From Streptomyces sp. B93 (GTDB lineage: Bacteria > Actinomycetota > Actinomycetes > Streptomycetales > Streptomycetaceae), in contig NZ_JAGPXL010000028.1 in NCBI RefSeq assembly GCF_018070565.1, positions 26,034-90,033 of the forward strand: 64,000 bases of DNA, given 5' to 3'. Below, piece after piece: positions 7,335 to 15,474 of the stretch (positions are counted from its first letter, which is position 1; each line of letters opens with the position of its first letter). A program made the translations under genes and the position numbers. The notes beneath the pieces were generated by a model. That model saw nothing but the letters and a program-made list of their open reading frames with translations, did no database searches and was not told where the DNA came from.

Positions 7335-9461
7335 TCAGCGGCGCCGCTTGCGGCCGCTCTTGCCTGAGGAGCGCCGAGCCTTCCGGGCGCGGGCGCCGTG
7401 GGTACCCAGTGCCCGGGCCGCCAGCTGCCTGAGCTCGTCGAGTCCGGCCCGGTCCGGGTGCGCGGAGTCCAACGCGGCGGCAACCGCGTCCCTGGCCTGG
7501 GAGCCCTGGGCCCGCAGCGTCTCCTCGGCGCCGTCCCCGCCGCCCGCCAACTCCACGAGCTGGAGCAGGCTCTCGGCGAGCACCAGCAGAGACTCTGCAT
7601 CGGTCATGTCCTCTGGGGACAGCAACTCACGGTGCGCCAGCGCGTTCAGCGCCAGCGGCGCCAGCTGTGTGTCTCGCCGCAGCGCGCGCAGCAGCCGCTC
7701 GCCCTCACCGTCCGGCAACGCCGCCGGCAGCACGTCGAGCATCGCCTGCGCACGCGTGCGGAAGGTCATGGTCCTTGCGGCGTCGGTCAGTTGCCGCAGG
7801 GCATCTTCCCGCTCGCCGCGGGCCGTGATCCAGTCGGCCAGCTCCGTGCGGGCGGCGTCCGGGTCGTAGTCCTCGGCCAGCACCCCCAGCAGGCCGGCCG
7901 CCGGCGCCTGGGCCAGTTCACCGACCAACGGTGCGTCCCTGCCGGCCGCCAGCAACCGCTGTCGTACGGCCCGGGTACCGAGCTCGGTGAGACGGATGAG
8001 CTCGACCGGCCCGGCGGTCAGCTCCTCTCGCCGGGCATCGGCACGCTCCCGCGCCGCCGGGTCCGTTGCCTCCCCCACGACGCCCAGCAGCTCCGCGAGC
8101 TCCGGCGGCATGTCCGCGAGCAGCTCGGGACCGGCATCGGAGAGGTCGATGTCCAGGAACACCGGATCGGCCATCCCACGGTCACGCTCGATCGCGCCCA
8201 GGTCGTCCAGCAGGTCGAGCACCGCGCGCAGATCCCGGTCGGCGTGCTCGAACCACGTCCGGTGCTGAAGGTCCAACCCGGCGTCGAGCTGGAAGGAGGT
8301 CCGATAGGCCAGGTGTACCGTGTCGCGCAGCCGCGGCCAGGGCATCGGGTACGGCAGGCTGTAGAGCGTGTTCAGCACGTCGTCCAGGATGTGCTCGTAG
8401 ACGTCGAAGAGCATCGACTCGACGTGCCAGCCGCTGCGTGCCCCGATCAGGGCCTGCCGCAGCTCGAAGCACGCGTCGAAGGCGCGCAGCCACAGCTGGA
8501 GCGGGTCGGCCAGCACCGGCCGGGCCTTGGCCACCGCGTACAACCGCCCCTTGACCACCCGGACCAGCCGTGCCTTCTTCGCCCACTCCATCAGCAGTCC
8601 CAGCCGCGGCAGGTCGGCCGAAGAGCGCACCCCCTCAATCCGGTCGCCGGTGCCGAGTCCGTCCACCAGCTCGCGGGCCTCCGCCATCCGCAGCCGTCCC
8701 GTCGCCGTCACCGGGCGGCCGCCCTGCCCCGCCCATTCGGCGAGTCCGCGCAACTGCGCCACGGTCGTCGACGCCTCGGCCCGGCGGCGCAGTTCGTCGT
8801 CCGGGGGAAGCATCACGGGCAGTTGCGGCTCGGCCCGGGCCACGCCGGACAGCGCGCGGCCGGTCAGCCGCCGTTCCATGATCACGGCGAGAGCCTGCTG
8901 ATCGTAGGCGACCTCCCCGCGCTGCGCCCTGTCCGCGAAGCGCTGAAACGCCGCCCCGTCCTGGATGTCCACGCCCTGCTCCGCGGCCGTCATCGCCCAG
9001 AACTTCGCCAATCCCCAGCGAGTGCGGTCCGTCATCGCCGCCAGATGCTGTGCCGCGGCCCTGTCGACCGCGGCGAGGGAATCCTGGAGTGAGGGGCCGC
9101 GCGGGTCCGCCAACTGCGCGGCGTGCAGATAGCGCAGTAGCGTGCGCAGTGTGCCCGGGGCGTCGGCGCGTTCCTCCCCGGGAAGCTCGGTGACCTGCTG
9201 GGGAAGCCAGGAGAGCAGTAGCTCCTCCACATGGCGCGACTCCCACAGCCCCAGTCGGCCGTCGGCAGTCGCCAGGTGCCGGTAGTCCAGCACCGTCTCG
9301 GCCATGTACCCGTCCACCGGCAGCCCCTGCTCCCCGGCCCACCGAACCAGGCGGTCGACCAGCAGCCCACGCGCTGCCTCGAACTCCTCCTCGGCCTCGG
9401 GTTCGAACCGCATCCGCATGAAATCTCGCCCACCTGTCTGCAGCAGTCGTTGCCGTGCCAC
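7335..9461 (-). CDS. Hypothetical protein, 708 residues, mobile-element cargo
   Basis: I do not recognise a characterised family. The protein is acidic and almost wholly alpha-helical by composition, with no signal peptide, no membrane helix and no obvious nucleotide-binding motif. Recurrent Leu/Ala/Glu-rich helices suggest a scaffold or an HTH-containing protein: RAEASTTVAQLRGLAEWAG near residue 230, then LGLLMEWAKKARLVRVVKGRLYAVAKARPV, which looks like a winged-helix hairpin. The C-terminus is very basic (KARRSSGKSGRKRRR), as in nucleic-acid-binding tails. An internal ATG at 9419 has a better ribosome site (GGCGAGA) and could be the true start. It sits between the second and third aminotransferase att copies. 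Confidence 0.7.
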   Translation of the reverse strand: MARQRLLQTGGRDFMRMRFEPEAEEEFEAARGLLVDRLVRWAGEQGLPVDGYMAETVLDYRHLATADGRLGLWESRHVEELLLSWLPQQVTELPGEERADAPGTLRTLLRYLHAAQLADPRGPSLQDSLAAVDRAAAQHLAAMTDRTRWGLAKFWAMTAAEQGVDIQDGAAFQRFADRAQRGEVAYDQQALAVIMERRLTGRALSGVARAEPQLPVMLPPDDELRRRAEASTTVAQLRGLAEWAGQGGRPVTATGRLRMAEARELVDGLGTGDRIEGVRSSADLPRLGLLMEWAKKARLVRVVKGRLYAVAKARPVLADPLQLWLRAFDACFELRQALIGARSGWHVESMLFDVYEHILDDVLNTLYSLPYPMPWPRLRDTVHLAYRTSFQLDAGLDLQHRTWFEHADRDLRAVLDLLDDLGAIERDRGMADPVFLDIDLSDAGPELLADMPPELAELLGVVGEATDPAARERADARREELTAGPVELIRLTELGTRAVRQRLLAAGRDAPLVGELAQAPAAGLLGVLAEDYDPDAARTELADWITARGEREDALRQLTDAARTMTFRTRAQAMLDVLPAALPDGEGERLLRALRRDTQLAPLALNALAHRELLSPEDMTDAESLLVLAESLLQLVELAGGGDGAEETLRAQGSQARDAVAAALDSAHPDRAGLDELRQLAARALGTHGARARKARRSSGKSGRKRRR

Positions 9462-9741
9462 GCTATCGCCGAACCGGGGCCGGCAACTCGGCCGAGGACG
9501 AGCGGGCCCGCTATCTCAGGGCAGTACGCGGTGGTTGCCGCCCGCAGTAAACGCGGCTTCGAACTTCCTTGCGGCGAACCGGACTTCGTCGCACGAGCTC
9601 ACGGCACGGAACGGCACGCCCTCTGGCTGATCCCGATCGACGAAAGGCCAGGCCATCCCAGCCGGCTGCCCCGACCAGGAACGACCACGTCCGGCGACGG
9701 CGGTGCCGACGGCACGGGCCTGGCCAGCGGGGAGTCCCTCG

Positions 9742-10296
9742 TCAGCGGGCGTCCGCCTCGGGATCAGGGCGCGGGAGTTCGTCGAGGTCGAGGGTGAAGG
9801 TGCGGCCGTCGGCCAGGGGGATGGGGAGCTTGCCCGTGCCGTACTTGTGGGTGTGTGCGGCGATGTAACCGGTGGCGGTCGGCTGGGTGTGAAGGACGAC
9901 TTCCTGGGCGTAGGGGTCCACGACCAGGTAGATCGGGATTCCATAGCGGCCGTACTTCGCGGTGCAGTCGTCGTAGTCCTTGCGTGCGGAAGAGGTCGAG
10001 ACGACCTCGGAGATCAGCAGGACGTCCTCGAAGCTGTAGCGCTTGCCGTCCTTGCGTGCGTCCTCGCGCAGGATCGCGAGGTCGGGGGCGGAGTTCTCGT
10101 CGGCGGGAAAGTCGATGTAGACGTCGGAGGTGACCTTCGCGTGACGGCCGAGGGCAAGAGCGGAGTCGATCTGCATCGACCTGATGGTGCTGGAGTGCTC
10201 TTCGCTCTGCGGGGTCATGATCACCTTTCCGTCGGCCCCGAACAGGACCGTGTACCCCTTGGGGAACTCGGTGTGCACGATCGCGTCGACGCTCAT
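9742..10296 (-). CDS. Uma2 family (DUF820) restriction-endonuclease-fold protein
   Basis: This 184-residue protein has the Uma2 pattern: a HSSTIRSMQIDSAL helix, DVYIDFPADENSAPDLAIL, LLISEVVSTSSARKDYDDC, KYGRYGIPIYLVVDPYAQEVVLH and a short C-terminal strand pair. The conserved PDL and E-V-x-S segments correspond to the PD-(D/E)XK-like core. This family is abundant in Streptomyces and cyanobacteria, and its natural substrate is not established. A ribosome site AAGGAGC precedes the ATG at 10296. It is the rightmost gene of the aminotransferase-site insertion. Confidence 0.85.
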   Translation of the reverse strand: MSVDAIVHTEFPKGYTVLFGADGKVIMTPQSEEHSSTIRSMQIDSALALGRHAKVTSDVYIDFPADENSAPDLAILREDARKDGKRYSFEDVLLISEVVSTSSARKDYDDCTAKYGRYGIPIYLVVDPYAQEVVLHTQPTATGYIAAHTHKYGTGKLPIPLADGRTFTLDLDELPRPDPEADAR

Positions 10297-10474
10297 GGAC
10301 GGCTCCTTCCCGTGTGTGGTCAGGATACGACGGACAGTGCCGCGTCACCGAGCCCGTCGGTACGGCCGGCAGACCGGTCCGGACCGGTTGTGCGGCCCGC
10401 TCACCACCGGTGCCGGAGATCCGAGTCGGGGCCTGTCGCACGACATAGGAATAGGTAGGCCAACAAGGTGTCGG

Positions 10475-10907
10475 CTGGGTGACGGCGGCTCCCGCGCTGG
10501 TCACGGCGGTGCGCTCGGCGAAGCAGTATCTGACGTACGTCTCCGCGGGCCCCTTCCAGTACGCCGTCGCAAAGGCGCTGGCCCTGCCCGACAGCTACTT
10601 CACCGGCTTCCGCGAGGACATGCGGGCCAAGCGGGACCTGCTGGCGGACGGCCTGGCGGAGGCCGGTTTCGACGTGTTCCGCCCGTCCGGCACCTACTTC
10701 GTCACCACCGACATCCGCCCCCTCGGCGAGTCCGACGGCTTCGCCTTCTGCCGCGCCCTGCCCGAGCGCGCGGGCATCGTCGCCATCCCCAACGCGGTCT
10801 TCTACGACCACCGGGAGGAGGGGGCGCCGTTCGTGCGGTTCGCGTTCTGCAAACGACCGGAGGTGCTGCGGGAGGCGGCGGGGCGGCTCAAGGCACTGCG
10901 AAAGTAA
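10475..10907 (+). pseudogene. Orphaned 3' end of the original aminotransferase gene
   Basis: From CTGGGTGACGGC onward the frame encodes about 143 residues (ALVTAVRSAKQYLTYVSAGP through PEVLREAAGRLKALRK), collinear with the last third of the complete aminotransferase. It lacks the N-terminal two thirds including the PLP lysine, so it cannot be an active enzyme. It retains the strong terminator immediately after its stop and lies next to the YbjN gene as expected for the ancestral locus. I therefore infer this is the chromosome's own 3' end, displaced by insertion. Confidence 0.85.
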
Positions 10908-10910
10908 GGA

Positions 10911-10947
10911 GAGGGGGGTGCCGACCGCACCGGCCCGCACCCCCCTC
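10911..10947. terminator. Bidirectional hairpin terminator
   Basis: Eleven-base perfect arms GAGGGGGGTGC/GCACCCCCCTC lie between the convergent aminotransferase remnant and the YbjN gene. Confidence 0.7.
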
Positions 10948-10974
10948 CCCCTCGCTGCCGGGGCCCGGGGCCCG

Positions 10975-11502
10975 CTACTCGTCGCCCTCGGGCTTCTCCG
11001 AGTCGTTGACCTCCTGCTCAAGGCCGAGCTGCTCCACCAGCCAACGGTCGAACTCGATGGCGGCGCGCACCCAGCTGACCGTCGACGAGACGAAGAACTC
11101 GAGGTTCACGCCGGTGCCGACCAGCATCTGCGCCTCGCCGATCAGACGGACGGTGCCGTCGTCGTGGGTGTGGCTGTACACCTTCGGCCACAGCGTGCGA
11201 CGGTTCCAGTCGTCGATCGACTCCAGCAGCTGCGGCTTCTCGTCGATCTTGTGGGGGCGGTCGTAGAACGTCCGCACCGAGTAGACCTGCTGGTCTCCCT
11301 CACCGCGGAACATGAAGTACGTACGGAACTGCTCCCACGGCGCTGCGAGGTCACCCTCTTCGTCGACGACGTACTTCAGCTCCATCTGGTCGAGGAGCTG
11401 CTTCACAAGGTCCTGATCCGGGACGACGGGGCCCGCCGGTCCTTGGGGCTGCGGCTGGGGCTGGCCCCCGAAGTTCGGAATCGAGGACGGGTCGATGGTC
11501 AC
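10975..11502 (-). CDS. YbjN domain-containing protein
   Basis: The GTG at 11502 (VTIDPSSIPNFGG) has GAAGGGAAA eight bases upstream, so I prefer it to the longer open frame. The 175-residue product has a proline/glutamine-rich N-terminus. It then has a YbjN-type fold (LKYVVDEEGDLAAPWEQFRT, YFMFRGEGDQQVYSVRTFYD, GTGVNLEFFVSSTVSWVRAA) related to type III secretion chaperone-like proteins. The tail is acidic. The role in actinobacteria is unknown, with sensory or chaperone-like functions suggested for the family. It is cytoplasmic. Confidence 0.85.
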   Translation of the reverse strand: MTIDPSSIPNFGGQPQPQPQGPAGPVVPDQDLVKQLLDQMELKYVVDEEGDLAAPWEQFRTYFMFRGEGDQQVYSVRTFYDRPHKIDEKPQLLESIDDWNRRTLWPKVYSHTHDDGTVRLIGEAQMLVGTGVNLEFFVSSTVSWVRAAIEFDRWLVEQLGLEQEVNDSEKPEGDE

Positions 11503-11581
11503 CGTGAATTTCCCTTCGTACGGATTCCGCCATCCTCTCCCAGGGGGGGAGGGGGGTGGCAAGCCCGACGGGGCCGGTCGC

Positions 11582-11902
11582 TCAGAACAGGCCGAGCTTG
11601 AGCATCAGGGCGCGGTCGAGGGCGACCAGCTCGTCCGCGTCGAGGGCGCCCCTGAAGTCCCCGAGACGCTCGGGTGCCACCGAGTAGATCTGGTCGGTGA
11701 GGACGCGCGTCGCCTTCCCCTCCAGCTCGATTTCCGGGCGGTACACGGCGGGGCCCGCGCTGGCCGACGTGAGCGCGACGGTGACCGTGCTGGTCGAGAA
11801 GCGGTCGGACTGGATGACGACCGCGAACCGCCGGCCCTGCTGTTCGTGGCCCCGCGCACCGGGCGCGGCCCTGATCTCGTACAGCGCCCCCCGGAAGATC
11901 AC
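11582..11902 (-). CDS. MazF/PemK-type toxin (mRNA endoribonuclease)
   Basis: This 106-residue protein has MIFRGALYEIRAAPGARGHEQ at the start, corresponding to the usual RGdiyw...P..G-E-q-g-x-RP motif. RRFAVVIQSDRFSTSTVTVA follows, then TRVLTDQIYSVAPERLGDF and the C-terminal ALMLKLGLF. This is the MazF beta-barrel layout of a sequence-specific RNA-cleaving toxin. It overlaps the preceding RHH antitoxin by four bases. The pair follows clpB closely on the same strand, so it may share its transcript in addition to any promoter of its own. Confidence 0.85.
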   Translation of the reverse strand: MIFRGALYEIRAAPGARGHEQQGRRFAVVIQSDRFSTSTVTVALTSASAGPAVYRPEIELEGKATRVLTDQIYSVAPERLGDFRGALDADELVALDRALMLKLGLF

Positions 11903-12123
11903 TCGGCGACGCCCATGAAACGCTGGATGGCGAGCATCTCCGCCCGGTCGTCCGGGTCTGCGGCCAGGCGCTCGGCGTCCGCCTTCGCCCGCTCGATCAG
12001 CTTCTCCTTGTACGCGCGCAGCAGCGCGTACCGCACGGCCTCCGTACGGGAGCCGTACTCGTCGGCCAGCGCTCTTATGGCTGTCTCCATGGCGTCATCT
12101 GTACGGACGTTCAGAGTTCCCAT
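11899..12123 (-). CDS. Ribbon-helix-helix antitoxin (MazE-like)
   Basis: I choose the ATG at 12123 (MGTLNVRTDDAMETAIRAL), giving 74 residues. The beta strand TLNVRTDD followed by helix MTAIRALADEYGSRTEA-type spacing and VRYALLRAYKEKLIERA is the ribbon-helix-helix DNA-binding fold. The rest (AERLAADPDDRAEMLAIQRFMG) would contact the toxin. It overlaps mazF by four bases and begins 24 bases after the clpB stop codon. Confidence 0.8.
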   Translation of the reverse strand: MGTLNVRTDDAMETAIRALADEYGSRTEAVRYALLRAYKEKLIERAKADAERLAADPDDRAEMLAIQRFMGVAE

Positions 12124-12147
12124 GGAGACAGCGTATCGCAAATTGTG

Positions 12148-14745
12148 TTACAGCGTCTTCCCGGTCGCCGGGCCCACGATCAGGCCGTCGCCGAAGGTGT
12201 CCACCCGGACCGTGTCCCCGTCCTTGATCTCGCCGGACAGGATCTCCTTCGCGAGCCGGTCGCCGATGGCCGTCTGGACCAGGCGGCGCAGCGGCCGGGC
12301 CCCGTACGCCGGGTCCATGCCCTCGTCGGCGAGCCAGGCCAACGCCTCGGGCGTGATGTCCAGGGTGAGCCGCCGCTCGGCGAGCCGTGCGGCGAGGCGG
12401 TCGATCTGGAGCCGGGCGATCCGGCGCAGCTCGTCCTTGGTGAGGGCCGAGAAGACCACCAGGTCGTCGAGCCGGTTGAGGAACTCCGGCTTGAAGGAGG
12501 TCCGCACCACCTCCAGGACCTGCTCCTTCTTCTCCGCCTCGGTCGTCATCGGGTCGACCAGGAACTGGCTGCCCAGGTTGGACGTCAGCACCAGGATCGT
12601 GTTGCGGAAGTCGACCGTACGGCCCTGCCCGTCGGTGAGGCGGCCGTCGTCCAGCACCTGGAGCAGGATGTCGAAGACCTCGGGGTGCGCCTTCTCCACC
12701 TCGTCCAGGAGTACGACGCTGTACGGCCGCCGCCGCACGGACTCCGTCAGCTGACCGCCCTCCTCGTAGCCGACGTACCCGGGCGGGGCGCCGACCAGCC
12801 GGGCCACGCTGTGCTTCTCGCCGTACTCGCTCATGTCGATGCGGACCATCGCCCGCTCGTCGTCGAAGAGGAAGTCGGCGAGCGCCTTGGCCAGCTCGGT
12901 CTTGCCGACACCAGTCGGACCGAGGAAGAGGAACGACCCGGTCGGCCGGTCGGGGTCGGCGATCCCGGCCCGCGAGCGCCGTACCGCGTCGGACACCGCC
13001 CGCACCGCCTCGCCCTGCCCGATCAGCCGCTTGCCCAGCTCGTCCTCCATGCGCAGCAGCTTCTGCGTCTCGCCCTCCATCAGCCGCCCGGCCGGGATGC
13101 CGGTCCAGGAGGCGACGACGTCCGCGATGTCGTCGGCGCCGACCTCCTCCTTGACCATGGTGTCCCTGGCGACCTCCTCCTCGGCCTCCGAGGCGGCCTC
13201 CAGATCGCGCTCCAGGGCCGGGATCTCGCCGTAGAGCAGCTTGGAGGCGGTGTCGAAGTCGCCGTCGCGCTGGGCGCGTTCGGCCTGGCCGCGCAGGTCG
13301 TCGAGCCTCTCCTTCAGCTCACCGACCCGGTTGAGGGACTGCTTCTCCTTCTCCCAGCGGGCGTTGAGGCCCCGCAGCTCCTCCTCCTTGTCGGCGAGGT
13401 CGCGGCGCAGCTTCTCCAGCCGCTCGCGCGAGGGCGCGTCGGTCTCCTTGCTGAGCGCCAGCTCCTCCATCCGCAACCGGTCTACGGCGCGCTGGAGTTC
13501 GTCGATCTCGACGGGGGAGGAGTCGATCTCCATGCGCAGCCGGGACGCCGCCTCGTCCACGAGGTCGATGGCCTTGTCGGGAAGGAACCGGGAGGTGATG
13601 TACCGGTCGGACAGCGTGGCGGCGGCGACCAGCGCGCTGTCCGCGATCTGCACCTTGTGGTGGGCCTCGTACCGCCCCTTGAGCCCGCGCAGGATCGCGA
13701 TCGAGTCCTCGACGCTCGGCTCGGCCACCAGCACCTGCTGGAAGCGCCGCTCAAGCGCCGGGTCCTTCTCGATCCGCTCCCGGTACTCGTCCAGGGTGGT
13801 CGCACCGACCATGCGCAGCTCACCACGGGCGAGCATGGGCTTGAGCATGTTGCCCGCGTCCATGGCGGAGTCCCCACCGGCCCCGGCCCCCACGACGGTG
13901 TGCAACTCGTCGATGAAGGTGATGATCTGCCCGTCGGAGTCCTTGATCTCGGCGAGGACGGTCTTCAGCCGCTCCTCGAACTCACCCCGGTACTTGGCCC
14001 CCGCGACCATCGCGCCCAGGTCCAGCGCCACCAGCCGCTTGTCCTTCAGGGACTCGGGCACGTCGCCCTTCACGATCCGCTGGGCGAGCCCCTCGACGAC
14101 GGCGGTCTTGCCGACGCCGGGCTCACCGATCAGCACGGGGTTGTTCTTGGTGCGGCGGCTGAGCACCTGCACGACCCGGCGGATCTCCTGGTCCCGCCCG
14201 ATGACGGGGTCCAGCTTCCCCTCCCTGGCGGCCTCGGTGAAGTCGGTCCCGAACTTCTCCAGCGCCTTGTACTGCCCCTCGGGGTCGGCGGTGGTGACCC
14301 GGCGCGCGCCGCGGGCCTTCTGGAAGGCGGCCAGCAGCTTCTTGTCGGTGGCCCCCTGCCGCGTCAGCACCTCACCGGCGGCGCCGCCCTTCGCGGCGAT
14401 CCCGATCAGCAGGTGCTCGGTCGACAGGTACTCGTCGCCGAGGTCCCGGGCCCGCGCCTGCGCGTCCGCGATGACGGCGAGCAGCTCGCGGTTGGGCTGC
14501 GGCGGGGCGACCGTCGACCCGGTGACACTGGGCAACGCGGCGAGGGCCTTCTCCGCGCCGGAGCGTACGGCGGCCTGGTCGGCGTCGACCGCGGCCAGCA
14601 GGTCGGTGATGTTCTCGTTGTCCTGCCCCTGGAGCAGAGCGAGGAGCAGGTGGGCAGGGGTCAGGTCGGGGTGCCCCTCGGTCACGGCCCGGTTGCCGGC
14701 CGCGTTGATCGCTTCCCGGCTCCGGTTGGTCAGCTCGGCGTCCAC
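12148..14745 (-). CDS. clpB: ClpB, HSP100 disaggregase
   Basis: This 865-residue protein is full length for ClpB. It has the N-terminal double Clp repeat (TPAHLLLALLQGQD, EYLSTEHLLIGI) and AAA1 with Walker A GEPGVGKT near residue 205 and FIDELHTVVGAG. The coiled-coil middle domain runs from about 400 to 520, and AAA2 has GPTGVGKTELAKAL, DMSEYGEKHSVARL and APPGYVGYEEGG, the pore-loop tyrosine motif. It threads aggregated proteins and works with DnaK-DnaJ-GrpE, encoded 8 kb away. A HAIR element lies upstream at 14836-14856, so HspR repression is expected, as known in Streptomyces. The coding sequence is unremarkable. Confidence 0.98.
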   Translation of the reverse strand: MDAELTNRSREAINAAGNRAVTEGHPDLTPAHLLLALLQGQDNENITDLLAAVDADQAAVRSGAEKALAALPSVTGSTVAPPQPNRELLAVIADAQARARDLGDEYLSTEHLLIGIAAKGGAAGEVLTRQGATDKKLLAAFQKARGARRVTTADPEGQYKALEKFGTDFTEAAREGKLDPVIGRDQEIRRVVQVLSRRTKNNPVLIGEPGVGKTAVVEGLAQRIVKGDVPESLKDKRLVALDLGAMVAGAKYRGEFEERLKTVLAEIKDSDGQIITFIDELHTVVGAGAGGDSAMDAGNMLKPMLARGELRMVGATTLDEYRERIEKDPALERRFQQVLVAEPSVEDSIAILRGLKGRYEAHHKVQIADSALVAAATLSDRYITSRFLPDKAIDLVDEAASRLRMEIDSSPVEIDELQRAVDRLRMEELALSKETDAPSRERLEKLRRDLADKEEELRGLNARWEKEKQSLNRVGELKERLDDLRGQAERAQRDGDFDTASKLLYGEIPALERDLEAASEAEEEVARDTMVKEEVGADDIADVVASWTGIPAGRLMEGETQKLLRMEDELGKRLIGQGEAVRAVSDAVRRSRAGIADPDRPTGSFLFLGPTGVGKTELAKALADFLFDDERAMVRIDMSEYGEKHSVARLVGAPPGYVGYEEGGQLTESVRRRPYSVVLLDEVEKAHPEVFDILLQVLDDGRLTDGQGRTVDFRNTILVLTSNLGSQFLVDPMTTEAEKKEQVLEVVRTSFKPEFLNRLDDLVVFSALTKDELRRIARLQIDRLAARLAERRLTLDITPEALAWLADEGMDPAYGARPLRRLVQTAIGDRLAKEILSGEIKDGDTVRVDTFGDGLIVGPATGKTL

Positions 14746-14835
14746 GTTCGCGTTCTCCTCCTTGCGTCAGCGCTCTGTGCCAGGTGGGCCAGGCGGGCCG
14801 GATCTCCCAGTGCTGACTCCATCAACTTACACAAA

Positions 14836-14856
14836 GTTGAGTCTATTCCACTCAAG
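14836..14856 (-). promoter_or_regulatory. HAIR (HspR operator) before clpB
   Basis: GTTGAGT-N7-ACTCAAG matches the HspR-associated inverted repeat CTTGAGT-N7-ACTCAAG at all but one base. It lies 91 bases upstream of the clpB start and 51 bases before the divergent PPOX gene. Confidence 0.85.
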
Positions 14857-14906
14857 ACTGTCTCCGGGAGGGCATCGACGCACCAAAGGAGCTAAGTTCG
14901 GCGTCC

Positions 14907-15323
14907 ATGGCCACCTCGTACTCCCTGGACCCCGGCGCCCCCGACGCCGCCTACCTCAGCTTCTGGCGGGAACGGCACCTGTGCACGCTGACGACGCCCC
15001 GCCCGGACGGCACACCGCACGTAGTACCCGTGGGCGTCACCTACGACCCCGACGCCGGACTCGCCCGTGTCATCGCCGACAAGTCCAGCGCCAAGGTGGC
15101 CAACGTCCTGGCCGCGGGCACGGAGGGCGCCGCCGTCGCGGTCTGCCAGGTCGCCGGGCGCCGCTGGGCGACCCTGGAGGGCCGCGCGACCGTCCGCACC
15201 GACCCGGACCGGGTCGCGGAAGCGGAGCGCCGCTACGCCGAACGCTACGGCCGGAACCCGGCCCCGAAGCCGACCCGGGTCGTGATCGAGATCGCGCTCA
15301 CGAGGGCGATGGGCCGCGGTTGA
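14907..15323 (+). CDS. PPOX-class F420-dependent oxidoreductase-like protein
   Basis: This 138-residue protein has the split beta-barrel flavin/F420-binding pattern: FWRERHLCTLTTPRPDGTPHV, VPVGVTYDPDAGLARVIADK, SSAKVANVLAAGTEGAAVAV, CQVAGRRWATLEGRATVRTD. The K-S-x-K-x-x-N segment is typical of the PPOX-class F420-dependent group rather than true pyridoxamine phosphate oxidase. The substrate is unknown. An AAGGAG lies 17 bases before the ATG, a long spacing. It is divergent from clpB with the HAIR site between them, so HspR may touch its promoter too. Confidence 0.85.
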   Translation: MATSYSLDPGAPDAAYLSFWRERHLCTLTTPRPDGTPHVVPVGVTYDPDAGLARVIADKSSAKVANVLAAGTEGAAVAVCQVAGRRWATLEGRATVRTDPDRVAEAERRYAERYGRNPAPKPTRVVIEIALTRAMGRG

Positions 15324-15391
15324 TACAACCTTGCGACCGATTCCGGCCACGTCCACGATCACCGGATACCGGTGCATACCGCCGCACAACA

Positions 15392-15430
15392 CAGCGGCGT
15401 CACCGTGTTCAGGTCACGGTGACGCCGCTG
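15392..15430. terminator. Strong bidirectional hairpin terminator
   Basis: Sixteen-base perfect arms CAGCGGCGTCACCGTG/CACGGTGACGCCGCTG enclose a 7-base loop between two convergent genes. Confidence 0.85.
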
Positions 15431-15474
15431 CGGGGGGAAGCACCTGAGCGATCTGTTACGACGGGGGAATCGCG

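Larger units (their letters stand above)
5607..10486. mobile_element. Composite insertion at an att site inside the aminotransferase gene
   Basis: Three diverged copies of the aminotransferase 3' region start at 5607, 7111 and 10475. All begin at CTGGGT(T/G)AC(C/G)G and are in the same orientation. The first completes the intact gene, the second is about 180 bp, and the third is the orphaned original 3' end with its terminator. The 1.5-kb and 3.4-kb segments between them carry accessory genes. Phage TG1 is known to integrate within a Streptomyces dapC aminotransferase gene in this chromosomal neighbourhood, which makes a related serine-integrase site likely. No integrase gene remains in the interval. 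Confidence 0.7.

Noticed and set aside
9516..9944. Minus-strand 142-residue frame between the 708-residue gene and Uma2
   Set aside because: Half of it overlaps Uma2 in another frame, there is no ribosome site, and the unique part has no recognised family.
12145..14895. 916-residue plus-strand open frame opposite clpB
   Set aside because: It is the mirror frame of a highly GC3-biased gene. Its Val/Leu/Gly/Gln-rich translation is typical of an antisense shadow.
14892..15392. Minus-strand 166-residue frame opposite the PPOX gene
   Set aside because: It is the antisense of a clear PPOX-family gene and extends into the terminator hairpin.
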